The notes: generated from the sequence alone by a model not told the origin. Numbered from the stretch's first letter, positions 1 to 6,280 are shown. The stretch: DNA of 16,352 bases from Deferribacterales bacterium (GCA_025997275.1 BNUJ01000023.1:1-16352); one strand, 5' to 3'. Numbers and translations are program-made.

Positions 1-138
1 CCCAACCTGTGGCTAGCGGAGCAGAACAACCCAAGCTATATAGTTGATTTATTGCTAGCAGTGATAACCATCAGCGTGAAAACAGTGGGCATAGTCAACA
101 GGCTGCCAAAGGTGGAGTTCGGGGTGGGCAAGGGTTAG
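1..138 (+). CDS. 3' end of an unrecognised gene (left-truncated)
   Basis: The first reading frame is open from the window edge to a TAG at 136-138, giving 45 residues. The segment has a hydrophobic stretch (YIVDLLLAVITISVKTVGIV) followed by a short polar tail ending RLPKVEFGVGKG, which would suit the last membrane segment of an integral membrane protein. I do not recognise the family. It ends only a few bases from the stop of the decayed NYN gene on the other strand, so the two are convergent. An open frame of this length can arise by chance, so this stays tentative. Confidence 0.35.
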   Translation, partial: PNLWLAEQNNPSYIVDLLLAVITISVKTVGIVNRLPKVEFGVGKG

Positions 139-141
139 CGA

Positions 142-660
142 CTACCAATTTTTTGGTTTTGTTATTGTATGACTAAATGATGTTTTTATAGTTGCTGGTA
201 GCTGATTAGTGGCTAACATAGTTTGACTTATCCGCTTAGTATAGCTGGCATACTTCTGCAAAATCTTTGTTGTTGTAGCCTTTTTGTCTATATATAGCCC
301 AACGTGCTTTTTGCATATCTCTGTACTGATTTGAACTGAATACGTCATATCGCTATCATTACTAAAGAGCATTGAGCAATCAAACTTGTTCTGAAATGCA
401 TCTGCACCATTTGAACTGCTAGATTGACATCAGTTCCTTTTTATTCAGTCTTTATGACCTCCACAAGGGATATTTCGCCATTATCATATTTGCTTGCTAT
501 CGGCATTTTTGCCCTGTGCCGTGAATAATATCCTAAGCAGAGAAATATTTGACCTGCACCAGTTCTTGGTTAGGTTTCAATAAGGATTGGAAGCAGTTTC
601 TTCGTAAAGAACTATGAAATGTGAGCCTTACAGCCTTTTAGTCCAGTCAAGTATATAGGT
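142..660 (-). pseudogene. Decayed NYN-domain (DUF88/LabA-like, PIN-fold RNase) gene
   Basis: Read on the minus strand, pieces of one NYN-domain protein appear in the right order but in different frames. They are KPNQELVQVKYFSA (607-533, then TAG), a piece ending EVIKTE (506-444), an in-frame TAA at 443-441 where the family usually has Glu, then KGTDVNLAVQMV. A one-base frameshift near 403 leads into DAFQNKFDCSMLFSNDSD and an open frame to TKPKNW and a stop at 142. The KTE-x-KGTDVNLA and SNDSD motifs carry the acidic active-site residues of NYN nucleases. The middle (about 532-507) lacks the part that normally follows KYF(T/S)A, so there is also an internal deletion. The N-terminus before about 610 is badly eroded. 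No functional product is expected. The family call rests on motif order and is fairly secure; the exact 5' limit is not. Confidence 0.7.
639..652 (-). repeat. Dispersed 14-bp motif, copy A
   Basis: The minus strand reads ACTTGACTGGACTA, preceded by a TATATA-like run. The same 14 bases occur at 16117-16130 on the plus strand, and a 12/14 match lies at 2827-2840. This copy sits at the eroded 5' end of the NYN pseudogene, so it may be gene-derived and not a separate element. Confidence 0.45.
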
Positions 661-674
661 CACCGGAAAAATGA

Positions 675-703
675 TTGCTTTTTGCTTAAATCTATGTTAG
701 CAT
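675..703 (+). promoter_or_regulatory. Possible promoter for the DedA gene
   Basis: TTGCTT (675-680) is separated by 17 bases from TAGCAT (698-703), which has a TGT extension just upstream. The boxes are weak matches to the sigma70 consensus. If real, transcription would begin almost at the ATG at 712, giving a leaderless message, and no Shine-Dalgarno site is visible before that ATG. Confidence 0.3.
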
Positions 704-711
704 AGCCCCCT

Positions 712-1374
712 ATGCAGACACTGATTAACTTTTTCGCTTTGTTTGTGACATGGCTTGTGAACGTTGTGGGTTCGCTGGGCTATCTTGGCATTATATTGCT
801 GATGGCAGTGGAAAGTTCGTTTATCCCGTTCCCTAGCGAGGTTGTTATTCCGCCTGCGGGCTATTTAACCCTGCCAACCAGCATTACAGGTGCGGCATAT
901 AAAATGAACGTTTATTCTGTAATAACCTGTGGTGTCATGGGGTCGGTTCTAGGTGCTACGCTCAACTACTATTTAGGGCTTAGACTCGGCAGAACTTTCT
1001 TGCTAAAATATGGCAAATATCTATTCTTACCGCCAGAAAAACTCGCCAAAATGGATGCTTTCTTTAATAAGCACGGGGAAATTACCACGCTAATCGGCAG
1101 GCTTATCCCTGTGGTGCGCCAATTCATTTCATTCCCTGCTGGGCTAGCCCGAATGGACTATAGAACATTTGCTTTCTACACAACGATAGGCTCTCTGATA
1201 TGGGTCACCATACTGCTGGTCATAGGGCGAGCAGTCGGCACAAATATAGAGCTAATCAAACAGTATTCACACACAATCGTGCTGATAATGGCACCTGTTA
1301 TAGTAATAGGTATTATCATATATGTGCTAATGCAACGGCGCAAACCTATAGAGAACAAGGATAATCAAGCTTGA
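712..1374 (+). CDS. DedA/VTT family membrane protein
   Basis: This 220-residue integral membrane protein has the DedA (SNARE-associated, VTT domain) signature. It shows Glu34 then PFPSEVVIPPAG (39-50), a glycine-rich NYYLGLRLGR stretch (85-94), and the conserved R130-x-x-P133-x-x-R136 with FPAG (141-144) in the re-entrant amphipathic region. Hydrophobic segments lie near 8-32, 68-90, 155-175 and 188-207. Length is normal for the family. DedA proteins act in the inner membrane; family members have been linked to recycling of undecaprenyl-phosphate or flipping of lipids and to envelope homeostasis, but the substrate here cannot be told. There is no clear Shine-Dalgarno site before the ATG. The reading frame of the next gene begins four bases after its TGA, so the two are probably co-transcribed. 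Confidence 0.92.
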   Translation: MQTLINFFALFVTWLVNVVGSLGYLGIILLMAVESSFIPFPSEVVIPPAGYLTLPTSITGAAYKMNVYSVITCGVMGSVLGATLNYYLGLRLGRTFLLKYGKYLFLPPEKLAKMDAFFNKHGEITTLIGRLIPVVRQFISFPAGLARMDYRTFAFYTTIGSLIWVTILLVIGRAVGTNIELIKQYSHTIVLIMAPVIVIGIIIYVLMQRRKPIENKDNQA

Positions 1375-1378
1375 TGTT

Positions 1379-2496
1379 ATGAACGCAAACAAAGAATTGA
1401 CAGCCATTAAATCCCCCCCCCCCACGAAAATGCAATACTGGACGGATTTTCAGGATTCAGTTCCGATATTCGGCGAATTTTAGCGGCTCTACAAGATAAT
1501 ATATCAAAAACATTGTTTTTAGGACGTTTGGGAAGTCTGCTTGCTGGGCATGACGCTCCGTTTTATGCGTCATTGATGCGTTATCCAAAAGATATATGGC
1601 GGGGAACTTTCATATCAATGTTTTATGGCAAACCGCCAAGCACTGTTGTTTTTCATCTATCTAAACCCGGTTCGTTTTGGCGTATGGGGTTTCTATTGCA
1701 AGCTTGCAAATGGTTTGAAGTGGAAAATGTCTGCTTATATTTAGAGAGTAATGATAAGGCTGATTATAGCACGTCTCAAACACAAATAATCTCCGCACAA
1801 GAACTCGAACAAATACATGCCCCTACTATTATAACTGATAGTCCACGTAGGCTGGTATCTCTTCGGTTTAGGAAAATTATAAGAGATGATGCTAACGTTT
1901 TGTTGCTGGACAAGACGGTGCCCGGCGTATATTTTGATGATGCTATCATGAAACCTAGCAAAGACGAGATATTTGTTGATGGTGGCAGTTATGATATGAA
2001 TAGTAGTGTGGAGTTTTGCAGGTGGTGCAACAACACGCATAAGCATATATACGCATTTGAGCCTGAGTATGCCTTTTATGAGAAATGTTTAGATGTTGCC
2101 AACGGAGATGAACGTTTAGCTGGCAAGAGTAAGATATATAATGCTGGTTTATGGAGTAGCAATGGGATTCTACGATTTGATTCTCGTGGCAGTATGTCAT
2201 CTCGTGTAGATGATAACGGAAACAGCAAAATAAATGTAATGTCACTTGATGAAATGCTTGCAGGGGAACCAGTTACTTTTATAAAACTAGATATTGAGGG
2301 TGCCGAGCTAGAATCGCTATACGGTATGGAGACTACTATTAAGCGGTATAAGCCAAAATTGGCTATAAGTATATATCACAAACCTGATGATTGCCTAGCT
2401 ATCCCGCCATATATACTAAGTTTAGTTCCAGACTACAAAATGTATATTCGCCATTATACGGCTGACGTCTATGATACTGTCCTATACTGCGTGTAA
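1379..2496 (+). CDS. FkbM-family SAM-dependent methyltransferase, out of frame at a poly-C run
   Basis: The body matches FkbM methyltransferases (Methyltransf_21). Counting from a TTG at 1513, it has the SAM-binding motif FVDGGSYD (V155-D161), an acidic AFEPE motif, and IKLDIEGAELE around D260, then a C-terminal YHKPDD segment and stop TAA at 2494-2496. The family methylates sugars or other small hydroxyl substrates in glycans, glycolipids and natural products; the substrate is unknown. No ATG opens this frame. The only sensible start is ATG 1379, just after the DedA stop, but the 11 C at 1413-1423 put it out of frame, and as written it yields only 34 residues ending at TAG 1481-1483. One C more or two fewer would join the frames into about 372 residues. 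The likely reading is a phase-variable gene in its OFF state; a homopolymer read error, a pseudogene, or initiation at TTG 1513 are alternatives. Confidence 0.75.
1413..1423 (+). repeat. Poly-C(11) homopolymer inside the fkbM-like reading frame
   Basis: Eleven consecutive C lie about 11 codons after ATG 1379. Tracts of this kind near the 5' end of surface-glycan genes are classic slippage sites in other bacteria such as Campylobacter. No other homopolymer of comparable length was noticed in the window. Its length decides whether the methyltransferase is translated. Confidence 0.9.
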
Positions 2497-2506
2497 TATA
2501 TCTTAA
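2472..2506 (+). repeat. 35-bp direct repeat, left copy (3' end of the fkbM-like gene)
   Basis: Thirty-five bases match 3915-3949 with one mismatch (T at 2475, G at 3918), and the last 31 (2476-2506) are identical. The copy covers the last codons (TVLYCV), the TAA stop and ten bases beyond. Sequences outside the repeat do not match, so it is not part of a longer duplication visible here. Confidence 0.9.
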
Positions 2507-2562
2507 TTAGCTTTATACCACACTCTTTGTGCTCTTTCAGTGCTAAACTCTGATGTCAGCAT
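2503..2562 (-). pseudogene. Truncated antitoxin remnant
   Basis: A Shine-Dalgarno-like AAGGAG (2573-2578) precedes ATG 2562, giving only 19 residues beginning MLTSEFSTERAQRV before a TAA at 2505-2503. The position, directly downstream of a RelE/HigB-type toxin remnant, and the start resemble the antitoxins usually partnered with Gp49-like toxins (typically beginning M-x-LTRDF). The frame ends inside the 35-bp direct repeat, as if the rest of the gene was removed when the repeat junction formed. The identity is an inference from context. Confidence 0.4.
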
Positions 2563-2576
2563 AATTTATCAGCTCC

Positions 2577-2770
2577 TTAGAGTTCGCCTCTAAAAACTCT
2601 CTGCTCTTTAGCCTTTTCAATATCCCCTGCTTGCGTGGACTTGTCCCCGCCACACAACAGCACTATAACACGTTCGTACTTAAGTGGCGCGCTATGGCAT
2701 CGGAGGCTCGTTTATCCCTTAACCCAAGCCACCAGTCCTTGAATTCGTCAGTCATTTCAACTGTGAACAT
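2577..2770 (-). pseudogene. Decayed RelE/HigB-type (Gp49-like) toxin gene
   Basis: From ATG 2770 the minus strand encodes a start typical of Gp49-like toxins, including TDEFKDWWLGLRDKRA, and stops at TAG 2665-2663 after 35 residues. Another frame then continues from about 2669 with LLCGGDKSTQAGDIEKAK, the conserved C-terminus of the family, ending at TAA 2579-2577. The central part that normally carries the GNFGDVKPV and YGPGYRVY region is missing, so an internal deletion fused the two ends out of frame. The intact family consists of ribosome-dependent mRNA interferases with a cognate antitoxin gene downstream. A good promoter precedes it. The product cannot be active. Confidence 0.75.
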
Positions 2771-2775
2771 ACTTT

Positions 2776-2805
2776 ATTGTATCTTGTAGGCTACAATATT
2801 GTCAA
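2776..2805 (-). promoter_or_regulatory. Promoter of the decayed toxin-antitoxin module
   Basis: On the minus strand TTGACA (2805-2800) is followed by an 18-base spacer and TACAAT (2781-2776). The ATG of the toxin remnant begins five bases after the -10 box, so the original transcript would have been leaderless or nearly so. Confidence 0.65.
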
Positions 2806-2826
2806 GGATAAAGTAGATTGCTATAC

Positions 2827-2840
2827 ACTCAACTGGACTA
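2827..2840 (+). repeat. Dispersed 14-bp motif, divergent copy C
   Basis: ACTCAACTGGACTA matches ACTTGACTGGACTA at 12 of 14 positions and is also preceded by TATAC. It lies in gene-free sequence between the toxin promoter and the MITE-like element. Confidence 0.3.
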
Positions 2841-2970
2841 GAAACAAGTAAATTATGCTTGACGAAAGCAGAACAAATATGCTCCAGCAATAGATTGTAA
2901 GCCAATAAAAAAGTTTGTAAATTTAACCAAGGTTATTTTTAGAAAGTTATGAGAGGATATCTCCCTCCCC

Positions 2971-3024
2971 AAGAACGACAACTGCTTGTCGTTCTTCCCC
3001 CTGTATCTGCATGTGCAGAGGGGG
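2971..3024. other. Two strong hairpins inside the MITE-like element
   Basis: The first is a perfect 11-bp stem: AAGAACGACAA at 2971-2981 pairs with 2986-2996 around a CTGC loop. The second has CCCCC (2997-3001) pairing with GGGGG (3020-3024) outside and TCTGCA (3006-3011) pairing with 3014-3019 inside. Neither is followed by a T run, so they are not ordinary terminators; they resemble REP- or MITE-type secondary structure. Confidence 0.65.
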
Positions 3025-3092
3025 TAAGGGGGCAACCTCGTGAACGGGCAGGGCTGGAGTAGCTGAGGTATGGCTGTTCTTGCAGTTTTCTT

Positions 3093-3121
3093 TTGACAAG
3101 TGAAAATAATCGTGCTATACG
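3093..3121 (+). promoter_or_regulatory. Promoter of the MORN-repeat gene, inside the MITE-like element
   Basis: TTGACA (3093-3098) has a perfect -35 match, followed by a 17-base spacer and TATACG (3116-3121, four of six). Transcription would start near 3128, so the right inverted repeat of the element would form the first part of the 5' leader. The gene's Shine-Dalgarno AAGGA (3168-3172) follows. Confidence 0.55.
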
Positions 3122-3182
3122 AGTAAAAAACGTGTAAAAATAACCTTGGTTAGTTTGAGAAAATAAAAAGGATGGTTTGTAT

Positions 3183-3770
3183 ATGAAAAAGCCTTTTGTC
3201 CTGTTTTTGTTGGTGTGCTTTATGGCTTGTGGCGGAGTATTCGCCATAGCACAGGGTAATGAATATACCTTGGAGGTAGACGCCTTTTATGATAAAGGCA
3301 TCATCAGGGATGGCGATAACAAGCGCATAACGGGGATTGTTCGTTTTGTAAGGGATGATGGCTATCCGGTTGTATGGCAAGTTAAAAATGGGTTAATTAC
3401 GTTTGGATGGGCATATTATCCCAGCGGTAGTTTATATGTGGAAATTCCATTCAAGAACGGTGTGTTAGAAGGCACTGAAAAATTCTATTATGAAGACGGT
3501 AGTTTATATATGGAAGCTCACTACAAGAACGGCGTGCCAGAAGGCACTGAGAAAACCTATTACGAGAACGGACGATTATGGTGGACACATCCCTATGTGA
3601 ATGGCAAGCGACAAGGGGTGTCTACGTGCTACGCTGAGAATGGCAGAATAATTATGAAAATTACCTACAAAAATTATAGGGCTGTAAGCGGTGCTTGTGC
3701 CAATGGTAGAGCCTTAACGTTTGCAGAATTGACTAATCTTATGAATGGCTTGAATGTGGAATGCTACTGA
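3183..3770 (+). CDS. Exported MORN-repeat (YwqK-like) protein
   Basis: This encodes a 195-residue protein with a signal peptide (MKKPFVLFLLVCFMACGGVFA). Cleavage is likely near FAIA/QG, but the Cys in FMAC leaves a lipoprotein possible. The body has four consecutive units of 24 residues (78-101, 102-125, 126-149, 150-173) of the pattern YYxxGxL...YKNGxxEGxxxx, the MORN_2/YwqK type. Units one and two are close to identical in DNA. The C-terminus (from about 174) has no recognisable motif. Such repeats form elongated beta-hairpin surfaces, and some relatives are called antitoxins of YwqK type, but no function is known here. I chose ATG 3183 over TTG 3177 because AAGGA lies ten bases before the ATG and only four before the TTG. 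The gene is monocistronic in appearance, sits between the MITE-like element and the right direct repeat, and may be cargo of that segment. Confidence 0.8.
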   Translation: MKKPFVLFLLVCFMACGGVFAIAQGNEYTLEVDAFYDKGIIRDGDNKRITGIVRFVRDDGYPVVWQVKNGLITFGWAYYPSGSLYVEIPFKNGVLEGTEKFYYEDGSLYMEAHYKNGVPEGTEKTYYENGRLWWTHPYVNGKRQGVSTCYAENGRIIMKITYKNYRAVSGACANGRALTFAELTNLMNGLNVECY

Positions 3771-4019
3771 CGCAGAATATGGGGGGCTATACCTATTTTA
3801 TTATACAACAATATCGTTTTGTAGTTCTTTTAACTTGGCAAGTGAAAGCCCTGTGCTTGGGGAATGGTAGGCTATCTGGTATTGAGTTATAAGGCAATAG
3901 ACTAAAGATATTTTTGAGACTGTCCTATACTGCGTGTAATATATCTTAAATTTATGAGCATCTCTGTAATGCCACAGTTAAAATGCCCCTATTTAGGTGT
4001 TAAAGGTATGCTGTATTTT
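3771..4019. other. Gene-free stretch between the MORN gene and the flagellin promoter
   Basis: Apart from the right direct repeat (3915-3949), no gene is convincing. On the minus strand a frame from about 3975 to 3806 is open and ends with GLSLAKLKELQNDIVV, which looks like a natural protein tail. It has no start codon and begins by reading through the copied fkbM end, so it may be the relic of a gene cut by the rearrangement. No terminator hairpin was found behind the MORN gene. Confidence 0.4.
3915..3949 (+). repeat. 35-bp direct repeat, right copy
   Basis: This is the second copy of the 3' end of the fkbM-like gene (see 2472-2506), here without the gene in front of it. Together the copies bracket the toxin-antitoxin remnant, the MITE-like element and the MORN gene. 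Confidence 0.9.
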
Positions 4020-4034
4020 TTGCTTGACAAGCAA
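4020..4034 (+). promoter_or_regulatory. Palindrome overlapping the flagellin -35 box (possible operator)
   Basis: TTGCTTG and CAAGCAA are perfect 7-bp inverted arms around a single A at 4027. They cover the whole TTGACA box, and a T run follows. A repressor site is the simplest idea; a weak 5-bp hairpin terminator for upstream transcription is the alternative. Confidence 0.4.
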
Positions 4035-4052
4035 TTTTTTCTATGCTACAAA
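4024..4052 (+). promoter_or_regulatory. Sigma70-type promoter of the flagellin-family gene
   Basis: TTGACA (4024-4029), a 17-base spacer and TACAAA (4047-4052) with a TGC extension make a good housekeeping promoter. The leader to the ATG at 4187 would be about 130 bases and contains a small hairpin at 4108-4120 (AGCGA, three-base loop, TCGCT). No sigma28-type flagellar promoter was recognised. Confidence 0.6.
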
Positions 4053-4186
4053 TTATGCTAACAATTTAATTAGCACTAAGACATTTAGGCTGGGCTGGGC
4101 ACACGTAAGCGATATTCGCTCTGCGTTTGCAATGGTTTCCAGTCTTTTTTGTTTATGTCTGTTCATCAAAATATGGAGGATGAAGT

Positions 4187-5233
4187 ATGTCGCTAGCCAT
4201 CAATACTAACGTGTTCGCCAATACGACGAAAGCTAACATTGACGCCGCTGTCAGCGTTAATGCCATGTCTCGTTCCGCTGAATACATGCCTACGGATACG
4301 GAGGTGCATATTAACCGCACGCCGAACGATACAGCTGAACTCGCCGCCTCTGACAAGCTCCAAAGCGAACTCGGTCCCGATACGTTACTGCTCAATGCCG
4401 AAAGCAGTGTCGGCATTGTGGGAGATATTTTACAACGTATGCGTGAGCTTGCTATACAAGCAAGCAACCCAACGGCATCCGCTAACGACAGGGAGCTAGG
4501 ACAGCACGAGTTTGAGGAGTTAAAACATCAGCTTAACTACATCGCAAATGCCTACGAATTTAACCCTAACACATTGCCTGATGGTGCGGATATCAACGTG
4601 CAGTCAGCGGAGGCAGGGCAGAGTGCAGTATATAAGAGCAATACCTTTAGCCCAGTTGACAAAACAGCACAGACGGGAGACATATCGCAGGTGCGCCTAA
4701 TGGATTTAGAGCAGTTATCCGTGCTGTCGCTCGGCAACACTATGCACCTGACAATATACGGCAACGGCAATAGCTCATCAGTGTACGTAAACGGCGAAGA
4801 CACGCTTCAAGACTTCATAAATAACATATCACAAGCTATAGTTAACGGCTTGAATACGGGAACGCCAGAACAACAACCGAGCGATATTGTCCGCCTAGTT
4901 CAGACAGGCGAGGCTGGTGCCAACATAATAATACAATCAGGGCTTGCTGGTAAGCAATCTGAACTACGTTTTGCAGGTTCAGAACAGCTGCTCAATGAAC
5001 TTGGAATAATGCAAATACAAGGTGTAGGCGATAGCAATATAGCGAAAAATGCTAAAAGTGCCCTTACGGGGGACCTTAGCACTAGCGCACTTGATATAGA
5101 CGATTCATATATCGTTACGCAGAGTGATGCACAAATCGCCGTTACAAAACTGAACAAGGCATTAGGTTCAGTGAATAGTCTGCGCGGCGATATGGGCGTG
5201 AGAATTAACTGGTTAATGAACAGGAACAGTTAA
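4187..5233 (+). CDS. Flagellin-family protein lacking the C-terminal D0 helix
   Basis: This 348-residue protein starts like flagellin: SLAINTNVFA (2-11), INRTPNDTAELAASDKL (42-58) in place of the usual IN-SAKDDAAGLAISEKL, and ILQRMRELAIQASN (81-94), one of the best conserved D1 segments. A central variable domain (about 135-300) contains the hook-IN-like YVNGEDTLQDFINNI. The D1 return helix begins at about 313 (SDAQIAVTKLNKALGSVNSL) but the protein stops at RINWLMNRNS. Roughly 45-50 residues of the C-terminal D0 helix that normally follow are absent, and no other frame downstream encodes them. That helix is needed for filament packing and export by ordinary flagellins, so this is either a decayed copy or a specialised variant. 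GGAGG (4175-4179) lies seven bases before the ATG. The next gene follows after 37 bases without a terminator. Confidence 0.82.
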   Translation: MSLAINTNVFANTTKANIDAAVSVNAMSRSAEYMPTDTEVHINRTPNDTAELAASDKLQSELGPDTLLLNAESSVGIVGDILQRMRELAIQASNPTASANDRELGQHEFEELKHQLNYIANAYEFNPNTLPDGADINVQSAEAGQSAVYKSNTFSPVDKTAQTGDISQVRLMDLEQLSVLSLGNTMHLTIYGNGNSSSVYVNGEDTLQDFINNISQAIVNGLNTGTPEQQPSDIVRLVQTGEAGANIIIQSGLAGKQSELRFAGSEQLLNELGIMQIQGVGDSNIAKNAKSALTGDLSTSALDIDDSYIVTQSDAQIAVTKLNKALGSVNSLRGDMGVRINWLMNRNS

Positions 5234-5270
5234 TTTGCAATTATTTTTAATATATGCTACCTTTGCGTAG

Positions 5271-6275
5271 ATGATAAATGAAATTTTTGAATCTCTTGCT
5301 GGCAAGAGACGTGTGCTGATACTCACACACAACAATCCAGACCCAGATGCTATAGGTGCTGCAGTAGGACTAAAAGGATTGCTTGCTCTGAAAAAGATTA
5401 AGTCCACCATTGCATATATGGGTGTGCTCGGCAGGCTGGAAAACCGCGAGTTTGTGCGCCAGTGTAAGGTTGATTTGAAACAGTCAACTGACATACGTTT
5501 CAAGTCGTTCAGCTACGTAGTTGTGGTTGATACGCAACCGCAAGCGGGTAATGTACATATCCCTTATGGTTTCTCCGTCAACTTGATAATAGACCACCAC
5601 AATATAAGAAAACGTCTGCCTAAAACTAAGGGGCTTCTCACAGACATCCGCCCTCGCTACGGTAGCACCAGTACAATAGTTACAGAATATTACAAAGAGT
5701 TAGGTGTCGTGCCAGATGTCCGCGTTGCTACCGCTCTATGCTATGGCATTATGACGGATGCTATCGGCAGAGGACGCGACTCTGACAAAGCAGACCAAAA
5801 TATGCTCGGTTTCATCTACCCCTATGTATCGCTCAGAAAGATAGCAGCGGTCAGTTCGCCTGACTTGCCACGTTATCAGTTCACCTTGATGCGCAAGGCA
5901 ATTGACAGCACGCGCTTGGTAGGTAGCCTAGCATTCTGCGACATGGGTGCTATTAAAACCACCGATATTACGGCAGAACTTGCCGACTATCTGCTACGTA
6001 TGCGCGAAGTTAAACATGTGTTTGTAATTGGCGTATATGACAAAGTAGCAATATTTTCGTTACGGGCTAAGTCGGGGAACATCAAACCGCCGCTGTCTAA
6101 AGTTGCACTTAAAATAGTAGCTGGGATAGGCTATGGCGGCGGGCACATTAAATCAGCTGGCGGGCAGATAATACTAGAAGATAGGGCTTATGAAGATGTA
6201 GTTTTGATTACTAAAGAACGCTTGCTTAAAGCACTAGGTATCAGCAGAGAGAACAGTGAAGGCAAACCTATATAG
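5271..6275 (+). CDS. DHH/DHHA1 phosphoesterase, NrnA-like
   Basis: This 334-residue DHH-family phosphoesterase has all the metal-binding motifs: THNNPDPDAIG with H20, D24 and D26; VVVVD with D87; IDHH with D108, H109 and H110; a further TDIRPRYGSTSTI segment; and the DHHA1 substrate-binding motif GGGH (289-292) followed by KSAGG. NrnA-type enzymes degrade nanoRNA and dephosphorylate pAp; related members hydrolyse cyclic-di-nucleotide products such as pApA. Length and motif spacing suit the stand-alone cytoplasmic form, without the membrane and GGDEF parts of GdpP. Which substrate it prefers cannot be read from the sequence. No Shine-Dalgarno site is obvious before the ATG. The aldolase gene starts five bases after its stop, so they form an operon. 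Confidence 0.88.
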   Translation: MINEIFESLAGKRRVLILTHNNPDPDAIGAAVGLKGLLALKKIKSTIAYMGVLGRLENREFVRQCKVDLKQSTDIRFKSFSYVVVVDTQPQAGNVHIPYGFSVNLIIDHHNIRKRLPKTKGLLTDIRPRYGSTSTIVTEYYKELGVVPDVRVATALCYGIMTDAIGRGRDSDKADQNMLGFIYPYVSLRKIAAVSSPDLPRYQFTLMRKAIDSTRLVGSLAFCDMGAIKTTDITAELADYLLRMREVKHVFVIGVYDKVAIFSLRAKSGNIKPPLSKVALKIVAGIGYGGGHIKSAGGQIILEDRAYEDVVLITKERLLKALGISRENSEGKPI

Positions 6276-6280
6276 TCGCT

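Larger units (their letters stand above)
2924..3152. mobile_element. MITE-like element with 18-bp perfect terminal inverted repeats
   Basis: TAACCAAGGTTATTTTTA at 2924-2941 is the exact reverse complement of 3135-3152. The 229 bp between the outer ends carry no gene, but hold two compact hairpins (2971-3024) and an outward-facing promoter (3093-3121). Flanks show only a loose match (GTTTG at 2913-2917 and 3153-3157), so a target-site duplication is possible but not proven. The size, inverted ends and lack of coding capacity are those of a miniature inverted-repeat element mobilised in trans. The other reading is a large structured regulatory leader. Confidence 0.6.

Noticed and set aside
142..372. 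Treating the clean 76-residue frame as an intact small gene
   Set aside because: Its SNDSD start and KPKNW end fit the C-terminal half of an NYN protein whose N-terminal parts lie upstream in other frames, so it is a pseudogene fragment.
2971..2996. Rho-independent terminator
   Set aside because: The stem is strong but followed by C, not T; it lies inside the inverted-repeat element.
2853..3035. 60-residue minus-strand open frame
   Set aside because: It crosses the left inverted end and the hairpins and shows no protein-like pattern.
2939..3247. 102-residue minus-strand open frame across the MITE-like element
   Set aside because: It translates hairpin sequence and the antisense of the MORN signal peptide; low-complexity, no ribosome site.
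3414..3629. CRISPR-like repeats
   Set aside because: The repeats are contiguous 24-codon units of a coding frame without spacers.
4060..4186. Sigma28 flagellar promoter before the flagellin-family gene
   Set aside because: No TAAA with a correctly spaced GCCGATAA-like box was found; a GCGATAT near 4109 has no partner.
3997..4209. 70-residue plus-strand open frame running into the flagellin start
   Set aside because: It covers the flagellin promoter and leader, has no ribosome site, and its Cys- and Phe-rich product resembles no family.
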